The notes beneath the pieces are model-generated. The model was given only the letters and a program-made list of their open reading frames with translations. It searched no databases and was not told where the DNA came from. A program made the position numbers and the translations under genes. 64,000 nt of DNA from Marivirga salinae (GTDB lineage Bacteria > Bacteroidota > Bacteroidia > Cytophagales > Cyclobacteriaceae), in assembly GCF_030503855.1 (NCBI RefSeq), contig NZ_CP129971.1:3534001-3598000 (forward strand), given 5' to 3'. Shown here piece after piece: positions 18,076-31,400 of this stretch. Each line of letters opens with the position of its first letter. The first letter of the stretch is position 1.

Positions 18076-19388
18076 TCAAGAGATCCTACATATATATTCT
18101 ATTATGGATTCCCATAGTTTACGCATGTCAGTTGGATCCACTACCTGAAGATGAACTGCCAAGTTTCAATAAACTTTATGCCGTTTCGGAAAATGTTGAA
18201 GCGGTAGATTTTATATGTAAACCAGATCAAAGTGGTTATATCATTCTTGGAAACTTAAAAACCAATGAAAACTCTGATATTTTTCTAATAGATGTCTCAC
18301 CTGATGGGATGCAAAGAAAATTAAATAGAATTACAACTCCATTTTTCGATGAAGCAGTTAAATTAAAAATTAATGAAGTAGATAATTCAATAATAATATT
18401 AGGCAATAGACGGACAGAAGCTACTCAAGCGAATGTATATCAAAACATTTTACTTAAAGCTAATATGGAGGGCGTTCCGGTAAAAGCTGAAAATGCTTTA
18501 GATAGCGATTCAATTGAAGCAGAAATTAAAATAATAACAGATAATCAAAATTCTCCTTACAAACTTAATGACTTCATCATAGTACCACCACATTTGATCA
18601 CTGTAGGCAGTATAAGACAATCTCCTACTGGCAATTTCAGTGAAATTACTAGGATTTATGATTGGAACTCTATTAATTTTTCAGACACTTCGGATGTAGA
18701 TATTTTAATGACCAGACAAAAACCTGAAATGGGCCAAATACCATATAATAACTCTAGAAATTTAAAGGTATTGAAAGGAAATCATGAGAATGCCATTTAT
18801 GAAGTATTCGGTCAAAGTTTTAGAGGTAATCCTAATGATGAAAGCATTGAGTCATCAGATAATATAAGTTGGAATATTTACACCAGTATTCAGTCCAGTG
18901 CCAGTGAACCAATATTTATCGGAACAGATAAAAATGAAGCCTTTGGCAATGTTCTCTATCACTCTAACCGTAAAACGTATATAGCTGGTAATTATACCAG
19001 CGAAGACCAAAATTCATTGTTTCTAATTACCAAAGAATATAATGGACGAAATAACAATACCAATCAAAATATCTACTCCTTTGCAGAATATGGAACAAAA
19101 ATAAGTAGTTTGACTGAAGATGCTGAACAAAATATAATTATAGCTACCATTGAGGAAGGAACTTTAAATAATATTTCATACTTATTAAAGTTCTCTCCTT
19201 CGGGAGCACCTATTGAAGTAATGAATGAAAACCAAGAAATGGAGATTAAAAATATTCAATTTCCAAGTACAGGATTTTACAACATTAAAAAGATAGAGAG
19301 TGAAACTAATAATACAGTGGTTATACTTTCTCAAAAGGCATTTGAAAATAATTCGACAGCAATAGGATTAATGAAGATAAAATTTTAG
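18072..19388 (+). CDS. Operon-terminal lipoprotein, possible beta-propeller
   Basis: A 438-residue lipoprotein: basic start, hydrophobic core and lipobox VYAC with Cys at about residue 19. The mature part is beta-rich and contains repeated segments of the type SGYIILGNLKTNENSDIFLID, NSIIILGNRRT and KTYIAGNYTSEDQNSLFLI, consistent with blades of a propeller. I cannot assign a family. Its start overlaps the barrel gene stop (ATGA), which suggests that barrel and lipoprotein are made in equal amounts and may form an outer-membrane complex. The giant surface-protein gene begins 80 bases downstream without a convincing terminator between. Confidence 0.65.
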   Translation: MIKRSYIYILLWIPIVYACQLDPLPEDELPSFNKLYAVSENVEAVDFICKPDQSGYIILGNLKTNENSDIFLIDVSPDGMQRKLNRITTPFFDEAVKLKINEVDNSIIILGNRRTEATQANVYQNILLKANMEGVPVKAENALDSDSIEAEIKIITDNQNSPYKLNDFIIVPPHLITVGSIRQSPTGNFSEITRIYDWNSINFSDTSDVDILMTRQKPEMGQIPYNNSRNLKVLKGNHENAIYEVFGQSFRGNPNDESIESSDNISWNIYTSIQSSASEPIFIGTDKNEAFGNVLYHSNRKTYIAGNYTSEDQNSLFLITKEYNGRNNNTNQNIYSFAEYGTKISSLTEDAEQNIIIATIEEGTLNNISYLLKFSPSGAPIEVMNENQEMEIKNIQFPSTGFYNIKKIESETNNTVVILSQKAFENNSTAIGLMKIKF

Positions 19389-19412
19389 TAAAATTCTATT
19401 AATAGATATAAA

Positions 19413-19444
19413 TTTGTTAATTACTCCCCAATTGATTATATTTT
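19413..19444 (+). promoter_or_regulatory. Candidate promoter of the giant surface-protein gene
   Basis: TTTG at 19413-19416 and TATATTTT at 19437-19444, separated by 20 bases, closely resemble the Bacteroidota -33 TTTG and -7 TAnnTTTG elements (seven of eight bases in the second). Transcription would start near 19450, just before the proposed signal-peptide start at 19468. A 12-base palindrome (TCTATTAATAGA, 19395-19406) lies upstream. Confidence 0.4.
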
Positions 19445-19467
19445 AAGTTACACTAGATAAAAAAGTT

Positions 19468-22400
19468 ACGAAAAACCTTTACCACCATATCAAGTATGTA
19501 ATACTTTTTGGCTCACTTTTATTTTGGGCTTCTTCTGTTTATGGTCAGGCATCAATAAGCAATAATGATCTGAACTTATGTATTGGGTCAGGTTATTCTT
19601 CTTATCCAGATATAACGATCCAAGAAACAAATGATTCGGATTTTGCAGTTTCGTCTGGAATAGTCTACGTAAGGATCGAATTGCCCTCAAATTTCGAATT
19701 TAATACCTCAGTTGGTAATATCACTTTTGCAGATCCAAATTCGGATTTTAGCGTTACCCCCGCTGCAAGCTATAATGGTACTTCAAATTCCATAGAAATA
19801 GCATGGAATGTGGACAATACTATTTCTCGTAATTCAGTTACTTTATTTAACCTTGAAATTAGAGCTGTAGCTGGTGCAGCATCAGGTGACATCAGTAGAA
19901 CCAGCTCAACTACTGGTACTGACGCAACTATAAATAATGTTCCAGTTTCACCAAGTACTGTTTTTGGAACATTATACGGATATAATGATCCTGCTATAAT
20001 AGGTGACCCTCTCCCTACACCTGTATGTGAAAATGGCAATACGTCATTCAGTGTAACTACCTCAGATGTTACCTCATATCAATGGCAAGTTGATGAAGGT
20101 AGTGGTTTTAGCGACATAACCACTGGAGGTGGAATATACAGTAATTACAATTCTTCCGAACTACTAATTTCAAATGCCCCTCTTGGTATTAGCGGAAACA
20201 GTTACCGTGTTGTAGTACAAGGGATTTGCTCGCCTATAGTTACCTCTAACCCTGCGACATTAACAGTAAATCCAATACCTGCTGCACCAACAGTCACTCC
20301 CCAGTATCAGGAGTATTGCATAGATGACTTTGCTACATTTGTTTTACCAGTAGCCAGTGGCAGCGGAGGAACTTTTAAGTGGTATGACGATGCTGAACTA
20401 AACAATTTAATACACACTGGTCCCGCCACGGCGGACTCAGATATTGGTTTTAATAGTAATAGCACCGGCACCTATACTGCTTATGTAACAGAAACATCTG
20501 CACAGGGTTGTGAAAGTGAAGCTACGAAAGTAGATTTATATGTTAAATTACCTCCTAATGATAGTCCAAGTCTCAATCCAACTCCTACTACAACTTCTCC
20601 TTCTGCACCTTCAGTTTGTGATGGTGGACAATTGACTTTTACAATTAACACTGCATATTCCTTCAATTCGTATCAATTGATCGATGAATCAGAAAATCCA
20701 CTAAGTGCAATTGTGAACGGTAATGGGGCGAGCTTAGACATTACTAGTCTTCCCTTTAACAGAAGTACTTTAGGTTCAAGTGAATTAGTAAGAGTAAGAG
20801 TAACTCGTAATGATACTGGTTGCTCTGTTATTTTGCTCGACTCTCCTAATCGTAATACCATTACAATAAATGCCCCTCCTGTTGTTGCTCTAAATAGTGA
20901 TGACTTAGATAATACCATCTGCAGTGGTAGCCCTATAGAATTCACAGCAAGTGGAGCTAATGATACTTATGAATTTTTTGTGAATGGAGCTTCTGTTCAA
21001 GGCCCTATTGCTGCAACTAAATACAGTACTTCTTCATTGGTCAATGGTGATCAGGTGACTGTCGTAGGTACAAACACCACAGGATGTTCCGATACATCTG
21101 CTCCTATTACTGTTACCGTGCAAAGTCCTCCTGGACAACCTACTATTTCGAGTGCTTCAGCCACAGAATGCTTGGGTACAAGCATTACATTAACATCTTC
21201 TGTCGCACCTGGTACAACGGAAGGAACTTACAGATGGTACCAAGATGGTACAGAAGTTATAGGTGAAACTAGCCAAGCTATTGTTCTTAATACAGTAGCT
21301 GAATCAGGCAGCTATACTGTAGAAGTAACCAATGGAGACAATACCGCTATTTGTTATAGTGCTCCTTCTATAGCCTTTGATGCTACGATCAATCCTTTAC
21401 CAACAGTAACCCTAACCAGCTCTGAGGCTGACAATCGTATCTGTGCTGGTGATGCGGTCACCTTCACAGCTTCTGGAGCCACTGATTATGAGTTCTTCGT
21501 AGATGGACTGAGCGTTCAGGCCTCAAGTACTACTGCTACCTATACCACCTCTGCTTTAGCTGATGGAGAGGTCGTGACCGTAGAAGGTATTGATGGGAAT
21601 AGCTGTGTGGCCACATCCTCTGGTATCACCACTTCCGTGGATCCACTACCAACAGTAGTATTAACCAGCAGCGATGCGGATAATGAAATATGTAATGGCG
21701 ATGCGGTCACCTTCACCGCTTCCGGTGCCACTAATTACGAATTCTTTGTGGATGGGGGTAGTGTACAGGCCTCTAGTACGGATAATACCTATACCACCTC
21801 TGCCTTAGCTGATGGAGAGGTCATGACCGTAGAAGGTATTGACGCCAACAGTTGCAGTGCCACAAGCAGCCCTATCAATATGACAGTAAACTCGCTGCCT
21901 GTCGTTACCCTATCAGGAAGTGCTACTGAAATATGCGCTGGAGATGCCGTCACCTATACCGCTGGCGGAGCTACCAACTATGAGTTCTTTATTGACGGGA
22001 TTAGCGTACAAGGACCCAACACCACCGCTACCTATACCACAAGCAGCCTATCCAATGCACAGGTCGTAAGTGTAGAAGGTACGGATGGAAATACATGTTC
22101 CGCCACCGCTACTGAAGCAGCCATCACTGTAAACTCTTTACCAACAGTAACCCTAACCAGCTCTGAAGCCGATAATCGTATCTGTGCTGGTGATGCGGTC
22201 ACCTTCACGGCTTCTGGAGCCACTGATTATGAGTTCTTCGTAGATGGACTGAGCGTTCAGGCCTCAAGTACTACTGCTACCTATACCACCTCTGCTTTAG
22301 CTGATGGAGAGGTCGTGACCGTAGAAGGTATCGATGGGAATAGCTGTGTGGCTACATCCTCTGGTATCACCACTACCGTGGATCCACTACCAACAGTAGT

Positions 22401-25400
22401 ATTAACCAGCAGCGATGCGGATAATGAAATATGTAATGGCGATGCGGTCACCTTCACCGCTTCCGGTGCCACTAATTACGAATTCTTTGTGGATGGGGGT
22501 AGTGTACAGGCCTCTAGTACGGATAATACCTATACCACCTCTGCCTTAGCTGATGGAGAGGTCGTGACCGTAGAAGGTATTGACGCCAACAGTTGCAGTG
22601 CCACAAGCAGCCCTATCAATATGACAGTAAACTCGCTGCCTGTCGTTACCCTATCAGGAAGTGCTACTGAAATATGCGCTGGAGATGCCGTCACCTATAC
22701 CGCTGGCGGAGCTACCAACTATGAGTTCTTTATTGACGGGATTAGCGTACAAGGACCCAACACCACCGCTACCTATACCACAAGCAGCCTATCCAATGCA
22801 CAGGTCGTAAGTGTAGAAGGTACGGATGGAAATACATGTTCCGCCACCGCTACTGAAGCGGCCATCACTGTAAACTCTTTACCAACAGTAACCCTAACCA
22901 GCTCTGAAGCCGATAATCGTATCTGTGCTGGTGATGCGGTCACCTTCACGGCTTCTGGAGCCACTGATTATGAATTCTTCGTAGATGGACTGAGCGTTCA
23001 GGCCTCAAGTACTACTGCTACCTATACCACCTCTGCTTTAGCTGATGGAGAGGTCGTGACCGTAGAAGGTATTGATGGGAATAGCTGTGTGGCCACATCC
23101 TCTGGTATCACCACTTCCGTGGATCCACTACCAACAGTAGTATTAACCAGCAGCGATGCGGATAATGAAATATGTAATGGCGATGCGGTCACCTTCACCG
23201 CTTCCGGTGCCACTAATTACGAATTCTTTGTGGATGGGGGTAGTGTACAGGCCTCTAGTACGGATAATACCTATACCACCTCTGCCTTAGCTGATGGAGA
23301 GGTCGTGACCGTAGAAGGTATTGACGCCAACAGTTGCAGTGCCACAAGCAGCCCTATCAATATGACAGTAAACTCGCTGCCTGTCGTTACCCTATCAGGA
23401 AGTGCTACTGAAATATGCGCTGGAGATGCCGTCACCTATACCGCTGGCGGAGCTACCAACTATGAGTTCTTTATTGACGGGATTAGCGTGCAGGGACCCA
23501 ACACCACCGCTACCTATACCACAAGCAGCCTATCCAATGCACAGGTCGTAAGTGTAGAAGGTACGGATGGAAATACATGTTCCGCCACCGCTACTGAAGC
23601 GGCCATCACTGTAAACTCTTTACCAACAGTAACCCTAACCAGCTCTGAGGCCGATAATCGTATCTGTGCTGGTGATGCGGTCACCTTCACGGCTTCTGGA
23701 GCCACTGATTATGAGTTCTTCGTAGATGGACTGAGCGTTCAGGCCTCAAGTACTACTGCTACCTATACCACCTCTGCTTTAGCTGATGGAGAGGTCGTGA
23801 CCGTAGAAGGTATTGATGGGAATAGCTGTGTGGCCACATCCTCTGGTATCACCACTTCCGTGGATCCACTACCAACAGTAGTATTAACCAGCAGCGATGC
23901 GGATAATGAAATATGTAATGGCGATGCGGTCACCTTCACCGCTTCCGGTGCCACTAATTACGAATTCTTTGTGGATGGGGGTAGTGTACAGGCCTCTAGT
24001 ACGGATAATACCTATACCACCTCTGCCTTAGCTGATGGAGAGGTCGTGACCGTAGAAGGTATTGACGCCAACAGTTGCAGTGCCACAAGCAGCCCTATCA
24101 ATATGACAGTAAACTCGCTGCCTGTCGTTACCCTATCAGGAAGTGCTACTGAAATATGCGCTGGAGATGCCGTCACCTATACCGCTGGCGGAGCTACCAA
24201 CTATGAGTTCTTTATTGACGGGATTAGCGTGCAGGGACCCAACACCACCGCTACCTATACCACAAGCAGCCTATCCAATGCACAGGTCGTAAGTGTAGAA
24301 GGTACGGATGGAAATACATGTTCCGCCACCGCTACTGAAGCGGCCATCACTGTAAACTCTTTACCAACAGTAACCCTAACCAGCTCTGAGGCCGATAATC
24401 GTATCTGTGCTGGTGATGCGGTCACCTTCACGGCTTCTGGAGCCACTGATTATGAGTTCTTCGTAGATGGACTGAGCGTTCAGGCCTCAAGTACTACTGC
24501 TACCTATACCACCTCTGCTTTAGCTGATGGAGAGGTCGTGACCGTAGAAGGTATTGATGGGAATAGCTGTGTGGCCACATCCTCTGGTATCACCACTTCC
24601 GTGGATCCACTACCAACAGTAGTATTAACCAGCAGCGATGCGGATAATGAAATATGTAATGGCGATGCGGTCACCTTCACCGCTTCCGGTGCCACTAATT
24701 ACGAATTCTTTGTGGATGGGGGCAGTGTACAGGCCTCTAGTACGGATAATACCTATACCACCTCTGCCTTAGCTGATGGAGAGGTCGTGACCGTAGAAGG
24801 TATTGACGCCAACAGTTGCAGTGCCACAAGCAGCCCTATCAATATGACAGTAAACTCGCTGCCTGTCGTTACCCTATCAGGAAGTGCTACTGAAATATGC
24901 GCTGGAGATGCCGTCACCTATACCGCTGGCGGAGCTACCAACTATGAGTTCTTTATTGACGGGATTAGCGTACAAGGACCCAACACCAACGCTACCTATA
25001 CCACAAGCAGCCTATCCAATGCACAGGTCGTAAGTGTAGAAGGTACGGATGGAAATACATGTTCCGCCACCGCTACTGAAGCGGCCATCACTGTAAACTC
25101 TTTACCAACAGTAACCCTAACCAGCTCTGAGGCCGATAATCGTATCTGTGCTGGTGATGCGGTCACCTTCACGGCTTCTGGAGCCACTGATTATGAATTC
25201 TTCGTAGATGGACTGAGCGTTCAGGCCTCAAGTACTACTGCTACCTATACCACCTCTGCTTTAGCTGATGGAGAGGTCGTGACCGTAGAAGGTATTGATG
25301 GGAATAGCTGTGTGGCCACATCCTCTGGTATCACCACTTCCGTGGATCCACTACCAACAGTAGTATTAACCAGCAGCGATGCGGATAATGAAATATGTAA

Positions 25401-28400
25401 TGGCGATGCGGTCACCTTCACCGCTTCCGGTGCCACTAATTACGAATTCTTTGTGGATGGGGGTAGTGTACAGGCTTCTAGTACGGATAATACCTATACC
25501 ACCTCTGCCTTAGCTGATGGAGAGGTCGTGACCGTAGAAGGTATTGACGCCAACAGTTGCAGTGCCACAAGCAGCCCTATCAATATGACAGTAAACTCGC
25601 TGCCTGTCGTTACCCTATCAGGAAGTGCTACTGAAATATGCGCTGGAGATGCCGTCACCTATACCGCTGGCGGAGCTACCAACTATGAGTTCTTTATTGA
25701 CGGGATTAGCGTACAAGGACCCAACACCACCGCTACCTATACCACAAGCAGCCTATCCAATGCACAGGTCGTAAGTGTAGAAGGTACGGATGGAAATACA
25801 TGTTCCGCCACCGCTACTGAAGCGGCCATCACTGTAAACTCTTTACCAACAGTAACCCTAACCAGCTCTGAAGCCGATAATCGTATCTGTGCTGGTGATG
25901 CGGTCACCTTCACGGCTTCTGGAGCCACTGATTATGAATTCTTCGTAGATGGACTGAGCGTTCAGGCCTCAAGTACTACTGCTACCTATACCACCTCTGC
26001 TTTAGCTGATGGAGAGGTCGTGACCGTAGAAGGTATTGATGGGAATAGCTGTGTGGCCACATCCTCTGGTATCACCACTTCCGTGGATCCACTACCAACA
26101 GTAGTATTAACCAGCAGCGATGCGGATAATGAAATATGTAATGGCGATGCGGTCACCTTCACCGCTTCCGGTGCCACTAATTACGAATTCTTTGTGGATG
26201 GGGGTAGTGTACAGGCCTCTAGTACGGATAATACCTATACCACCTCTGCCTTAGCTGATGGAGAGGTCGTGACCGTAGAAGGTATTGACGCCAACAGTTG
26301 CAGTGCCACAAGCAGCCCTATCAATATGACAGTAAACTCGCTGCCTGTCGTTACCCTATCAGGAAGTGCTACTGAAATATGCGCTGGAGATGCCGTCACC
26401 TATACCGCTGGCGGAGCTACCAACTATGAGTTCTTTATTGACGGGATTAGCGTGCAGGGACCCAACACCACCGCTACCTATACCACAAGCAGCCTATCCA
26501 ATGCACAGGTCGTAAGTGTAGAAGGTACGGATGGAAATACATGTTCCGCCACCGCTACTGAAGCGGCCATCACTGTAAACTCTTTACCAACAGTAACCCT
26601 AACCAGCTCTGAGGCCGATAATCGTATCTGTGCTGGTGATGCGGTCACCTTCACGGCTTCTGGAGCCACTGATTATGAGTTCTTCGTAGATGGACTGAGC
26701 GTTCAGGCCTCAAGTACTACTGCTACCTATACCACCTCTGCTTTAGCTGATGGAGAGGTCGTGACCGTAGAAGGTATTGATGGGAATAGCTGTGTGGCCA
26801 CATCCTCTGGTATCACCACTTCCGTGGATCCACTACCAACAGTAGTATTAACCAGCAGCGATGCGGATAATGAAATATGTAATGGCGATGCGGTCACCTT
26901 CACCGCTTCCGGTGCCACTAATTACGAATTCTTTGTGGATGGGGGTAGTGTACAGGCCTCTAGTACGGATAATACCTATACCACCTCTGCCTTAGCTGAT
27001 GGAGAGGTCGTGACCGTAGAAGGTATTGACGCCAACAGTTGCAGTGCCACAAGCAGCCCTATCAATATGACAGTAAACTCGCTGCCTGTCGTTACCCTAT
27101 CAGGAAGTGCTACTGAAATATGCGCTGGAGATGCCGTCACCTATACCGCTGGCGGAGCTACCAACTATGAGTTCTTTATTGACGGGATTAGCGTACAAGG
27201 ACCCAACACCAACGCTACCTATACCACAAGCAGCCTATCCAATGCACAGGTCGTAAGTGTAGAAGGTACGGATGGAAATACATGTTCCGCCACCGCTACT
27301 GAAGCGGCCATCACTGTAAACTCTTTACCAACAGTAACCCTAACCAGCTCTGAGGCCGATAATCGTATCTGTGCTGGTGATGCGGTCACCTTCACGGCTT
27401 CTGGAGCCACTGATTATGAATTCTTCGTAGATGGACTGAGCGTTCAGGCCTCAAGTACTACTGCTACCTATACCACCTCTGCTTTAGCTGATGGAGAGGT
27501 CGTGACCGTAGAAGGTATTGATGGGAATAGCTGTGTGGCCACATCCTCTGGTATCACCACTTCCGTGGATCCACTACCAACAGTAGTATTAACCAGCAGC
27601 GATGCGGATAATGAAATATGTAATGGCGATGCGGTCACCTTCACCGCTTCCGGTGCCACTAATTACGAATTCTTTGTGGATGGGGGTAGTGTACAGGCTT
27701 CTAGTACGGATAATACCTATACCACCTCTGCCTTAGCTGATGGAGAGGTCGTGACCGTAGAAGGTATTGACGCCAACAGTTGCAGTGCCACAAGCAGCCC
27801 TATCAATATGACAGTAAACTCGCTGCCTGTCGTTACCCTATCAGGAAGTGCTACTGAAATATGCGCTGGAGATGCCGTCACCTATACCGCTGGCGGAGCT
27901 ACCAACTATGAGTTCTTTATTGACGGGATTAGCGTACAAGGACCCAACACCACCGCTACCTATACCACAAGCAGCCTATCCAATGCACAGGTCGTAAGTG
28001 TAGAAGGTACGGATGGAAATACATGTTCCGCCACCGCTACTGAAGCAGCCATCACTGTAAACTCTTTACCAACAGTAACCCTAACCAGCTCTGAGGCCGA
28101 TAATCGTATCTGTGCTGGCGATGCGGTCACCTTCACGGCTTCTGGAGCCACTGATTATGAATTCTTCGTAGATGGACTGAGCGTTCAGGCCTCAAGTACT
28201 ACTGCTACCTATACCACCTCTGCTTTAGCTGATGGAGAGGTCGTGACCGTAGAAGGTATTGATGGGAATAGCTGTGTGGCCACATCCTCTGGTATCACCA
28301 CTTCCGTGGATCCACTACCAACAGTAGTATTAACCAGCAGCGATGCGGATAATGAAATATGTAATGGCGATGCGGTCACCTTCACCGCTTCCGGTGCCAC

Positions 28401-31400
28401 TAATTACGAATTCTTTGTGGATGGGGGTAGTGTACAGGCTTCTAGTACGGATAATACCTATACCACCTCTGCCTTAGCTGATGGAGAGGTCGTGACCGTA
28501 GAAGGTATTGACGCCAACAGTTGCAGTGCCACAAGCAGCCCTATCAATATGACAGTAAACTCGCTGCCTGTCGTTACCCTATCAGGAAGTGCTACTGAAA
28601 TATGCGCTGGAGATGCCGTCACCTATACCGCTGGCGGAGCTACCAACTATGAGTTCTTTATTGACGGGATTAGCGTACAAGGACCCAACACCAACGCTAC
28701 CTATACCACAAGCAGCCTATCCAATGCACAGGTCGTAAGTGTAGAAGGTACGGATGGAAATACATGTTCCGCCACCGCTACTGAAGCGGCCATCACTGTA
28801 AACTCTTTACCAACAGTAACCCTAACCAGCTCTGAGGCCGATAATCGTATCTGTGCTGGTGATGCGGTCACCTTCACGGCTTCTGGAGCCACTGATTATG
28901 AATTCTTCGTAGATGGACTGAGCGTTCAGGCCTCAAGTACTACTGCTACCTATACCACCTCTGCTTTAGCTGATGGAGAGGTCGTGACCGTAGAAGGTAT
29001 TGATGGGAATAGCTGTGTGGCCACATCCTCTGGTATCACCACTTCCGTGGATCCACTACCAACAGTAGTATTAACCAGCAGCGATGCGGATAATGAAATA
29101 TGTAATGGCGATGCGGTCACCTTCACCGCTTCCGGTGCCACTAATTACGAATTCTTTGTGGATGGGGGTAGTGTACAGGCTTCTAGTACGGATAATACCT
29201 ATACCACCTCTGCCTTAGCTGATGGAGAGGTCGTGACCGTAGAAGGTATTGACGCCAACAGTTGCAGTGCCACAAGCAGCCCTATCAATATGACAGTAAA
29301 CTCGCTGCCTGTCGTTACCCTATCAGGAAGTGCTACTGAAATATGCGCTGGAGATGCCGTCACCTATACCGCTGGCGGAGCTACCAACTATGAGTTCTTT
29401 ATTGACGGGATTAGCGTGCAAGGACCCAACACCACCGCTACCTATACCACAAGCAGCCTATCCAATGCACAGGTCGTAAGTGTAGAAGGTACGGATGGAA
29501 ATACATGTTCCGCCACCGCTACTGAAGCAGCCATCACTGTAAACTCTTTACCAACAGTAACCCTAACCAGCTCTGAGGCCGATAATCGTATCTGTGCTGG
29601 TGATGCGGTCACCTTCACGGCTTCTGGAGCCACTGATTATGAGTTCTTCGTAGATGGACTGAGCGTTCAGGCCTCAAGTACTACTGCTACCTATACCACC
29701 TCTGCTTTAGCTGATGGAGAGGTCGTGACCGTAGAAGGTATTGATGGGAATAGCTGTGTGGCCACATCCTCTGGTATCACCACTTCCGTGGATCCGATTC
29801 CTAATTTCTCCAACCTCCCAAGTTCAACTACAATCTGTAGTGGGGACCAATTAAACTTCACTCCTACCAGTGATGTTGCTGGAACTGTATTCACTTGGAC
29901 TGTAAATGCTCCTTTGACTATTACGGGAGAAACTGCCGGTACCGGTACTATTGATGATCTTCTCATTAATAGTGGAAATGCTATTGAAACTGTCACTTAC
30001 ACTCTTACCGCTACCGGACCAGGACCAGAAAGTTGTGCAAATACCACTACTCAAGATTATGTGGTAACTGTCAATCCTACTCCAGTCCTAACCATTACCA
30101 ACAACGAGGCAATTGTATGTGAAGGAATAGGTGTAGATATTGATTACTCTACCCCTACTTCAGGCGGTGACATCAGTGTTCAAGCAAATTATCCAACTGG
30201 TGTAACAGGCAGCATAGATTACAGTACTTTAACTTCATTAGGAGTTGCAGGCACCATAACTGAAAGTTTAGACAACACCACCGATTCACCACAAACAGTT
30301 GATTATACATTTACTGTAAGTGGAAATGGCTGTCCTACAAGCAGCGAGACGGTAAGCGTACAAGTAAATCCAACTCCAACGTTTAGCAACTTGCCAACTG
30401 TCGCTACAATTTGTAGTGGTCAACAGTTAAGCTTTACTCCAACTAGTAATGTAGCAGGGACTGTATTCACGTGGACTGTAAATGCACCAGCAACAATTAC
30501 AGGAGAAGCTTCAGGAACAGGTACTATTGATGATGTACTCACCAACACTGGCAACGCAATAGAGACTGTTACCTATACAGTTACCGCTACCGGACCAGGG
30601 CCAGAAAGTTGTGCTAATACCACTACTCAAGATTATGTGGTGACTGTAAATCCAAATCCAGTACAAACCATTACCAACAACGAGGCAATTGTATGTGAAG
30701 GAATAGGTGTAGATATTGATTACTCCACTCCTACTTCAGGTGGTGACATCAGTGTTCAAGCAAATTATCCAACTGGTGTAACAGGCAGCATAGATTACAG
30801 TACTTTAACTTCAATAGGAGCTACAGGCACCATCACTGAAAGTTTAGATAACACCACCGATTCACCACAAACAGTAGATTATACATTTACGGTAAGTGGA
30901 AATGGCTGTCCTACAAGCAGCGAAACGGTAAGCGTACAAGTAAATCCTACTCCAACGTTTACTAACCTGCCAGCTACTACTGATATTTGCAGTGGTGAGC
31001 AGTTAAACTTCACTCCTACCAGTGATGTTGCTGGAACTGTGTTCACTTGGACTGTAAATGCTCCAGCCACAATTACAGGAGAAGCTTCAGGAATAGGCAC
31101 CATTGATGATGTACTCACCAACACTGGCAACGCAATTGAAACTGTTACCTATACAGTTACCGCTACCGGACCAGGGCCAGAAAGTTGTGCAAATACCACT
31201 ACTCAAGATTATGTGGTTACAGTGAACCCTAATCCAGCTCTAACAATAACCAACGCAGCAGAAAACATATGCAGCGGAGCTAATACCGATATTACATTAA
31301 GTAGTAACACTGCTAATTATGAAGTAGAAGTAACAAACATCACCTACAATGGTGTAACAGTAAATTCAGGTGACGTTACAATAGGTACAAAATTTTCAAC

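Noticed and set aside
21397..29796. Possible CRISPR or satellite array
   Set aside because: Units are 741 bp, contiguous, lack spacers and keep an open reading frame; no cas genes occur.
21540..29996. Series of antisense frames of about 63 codons repeating every 741 bases
   Set aside because: They are shadows of the repeated sense gene: the period, sequence and positions are fully explained by the Ig-like array, and none has an independent start context.
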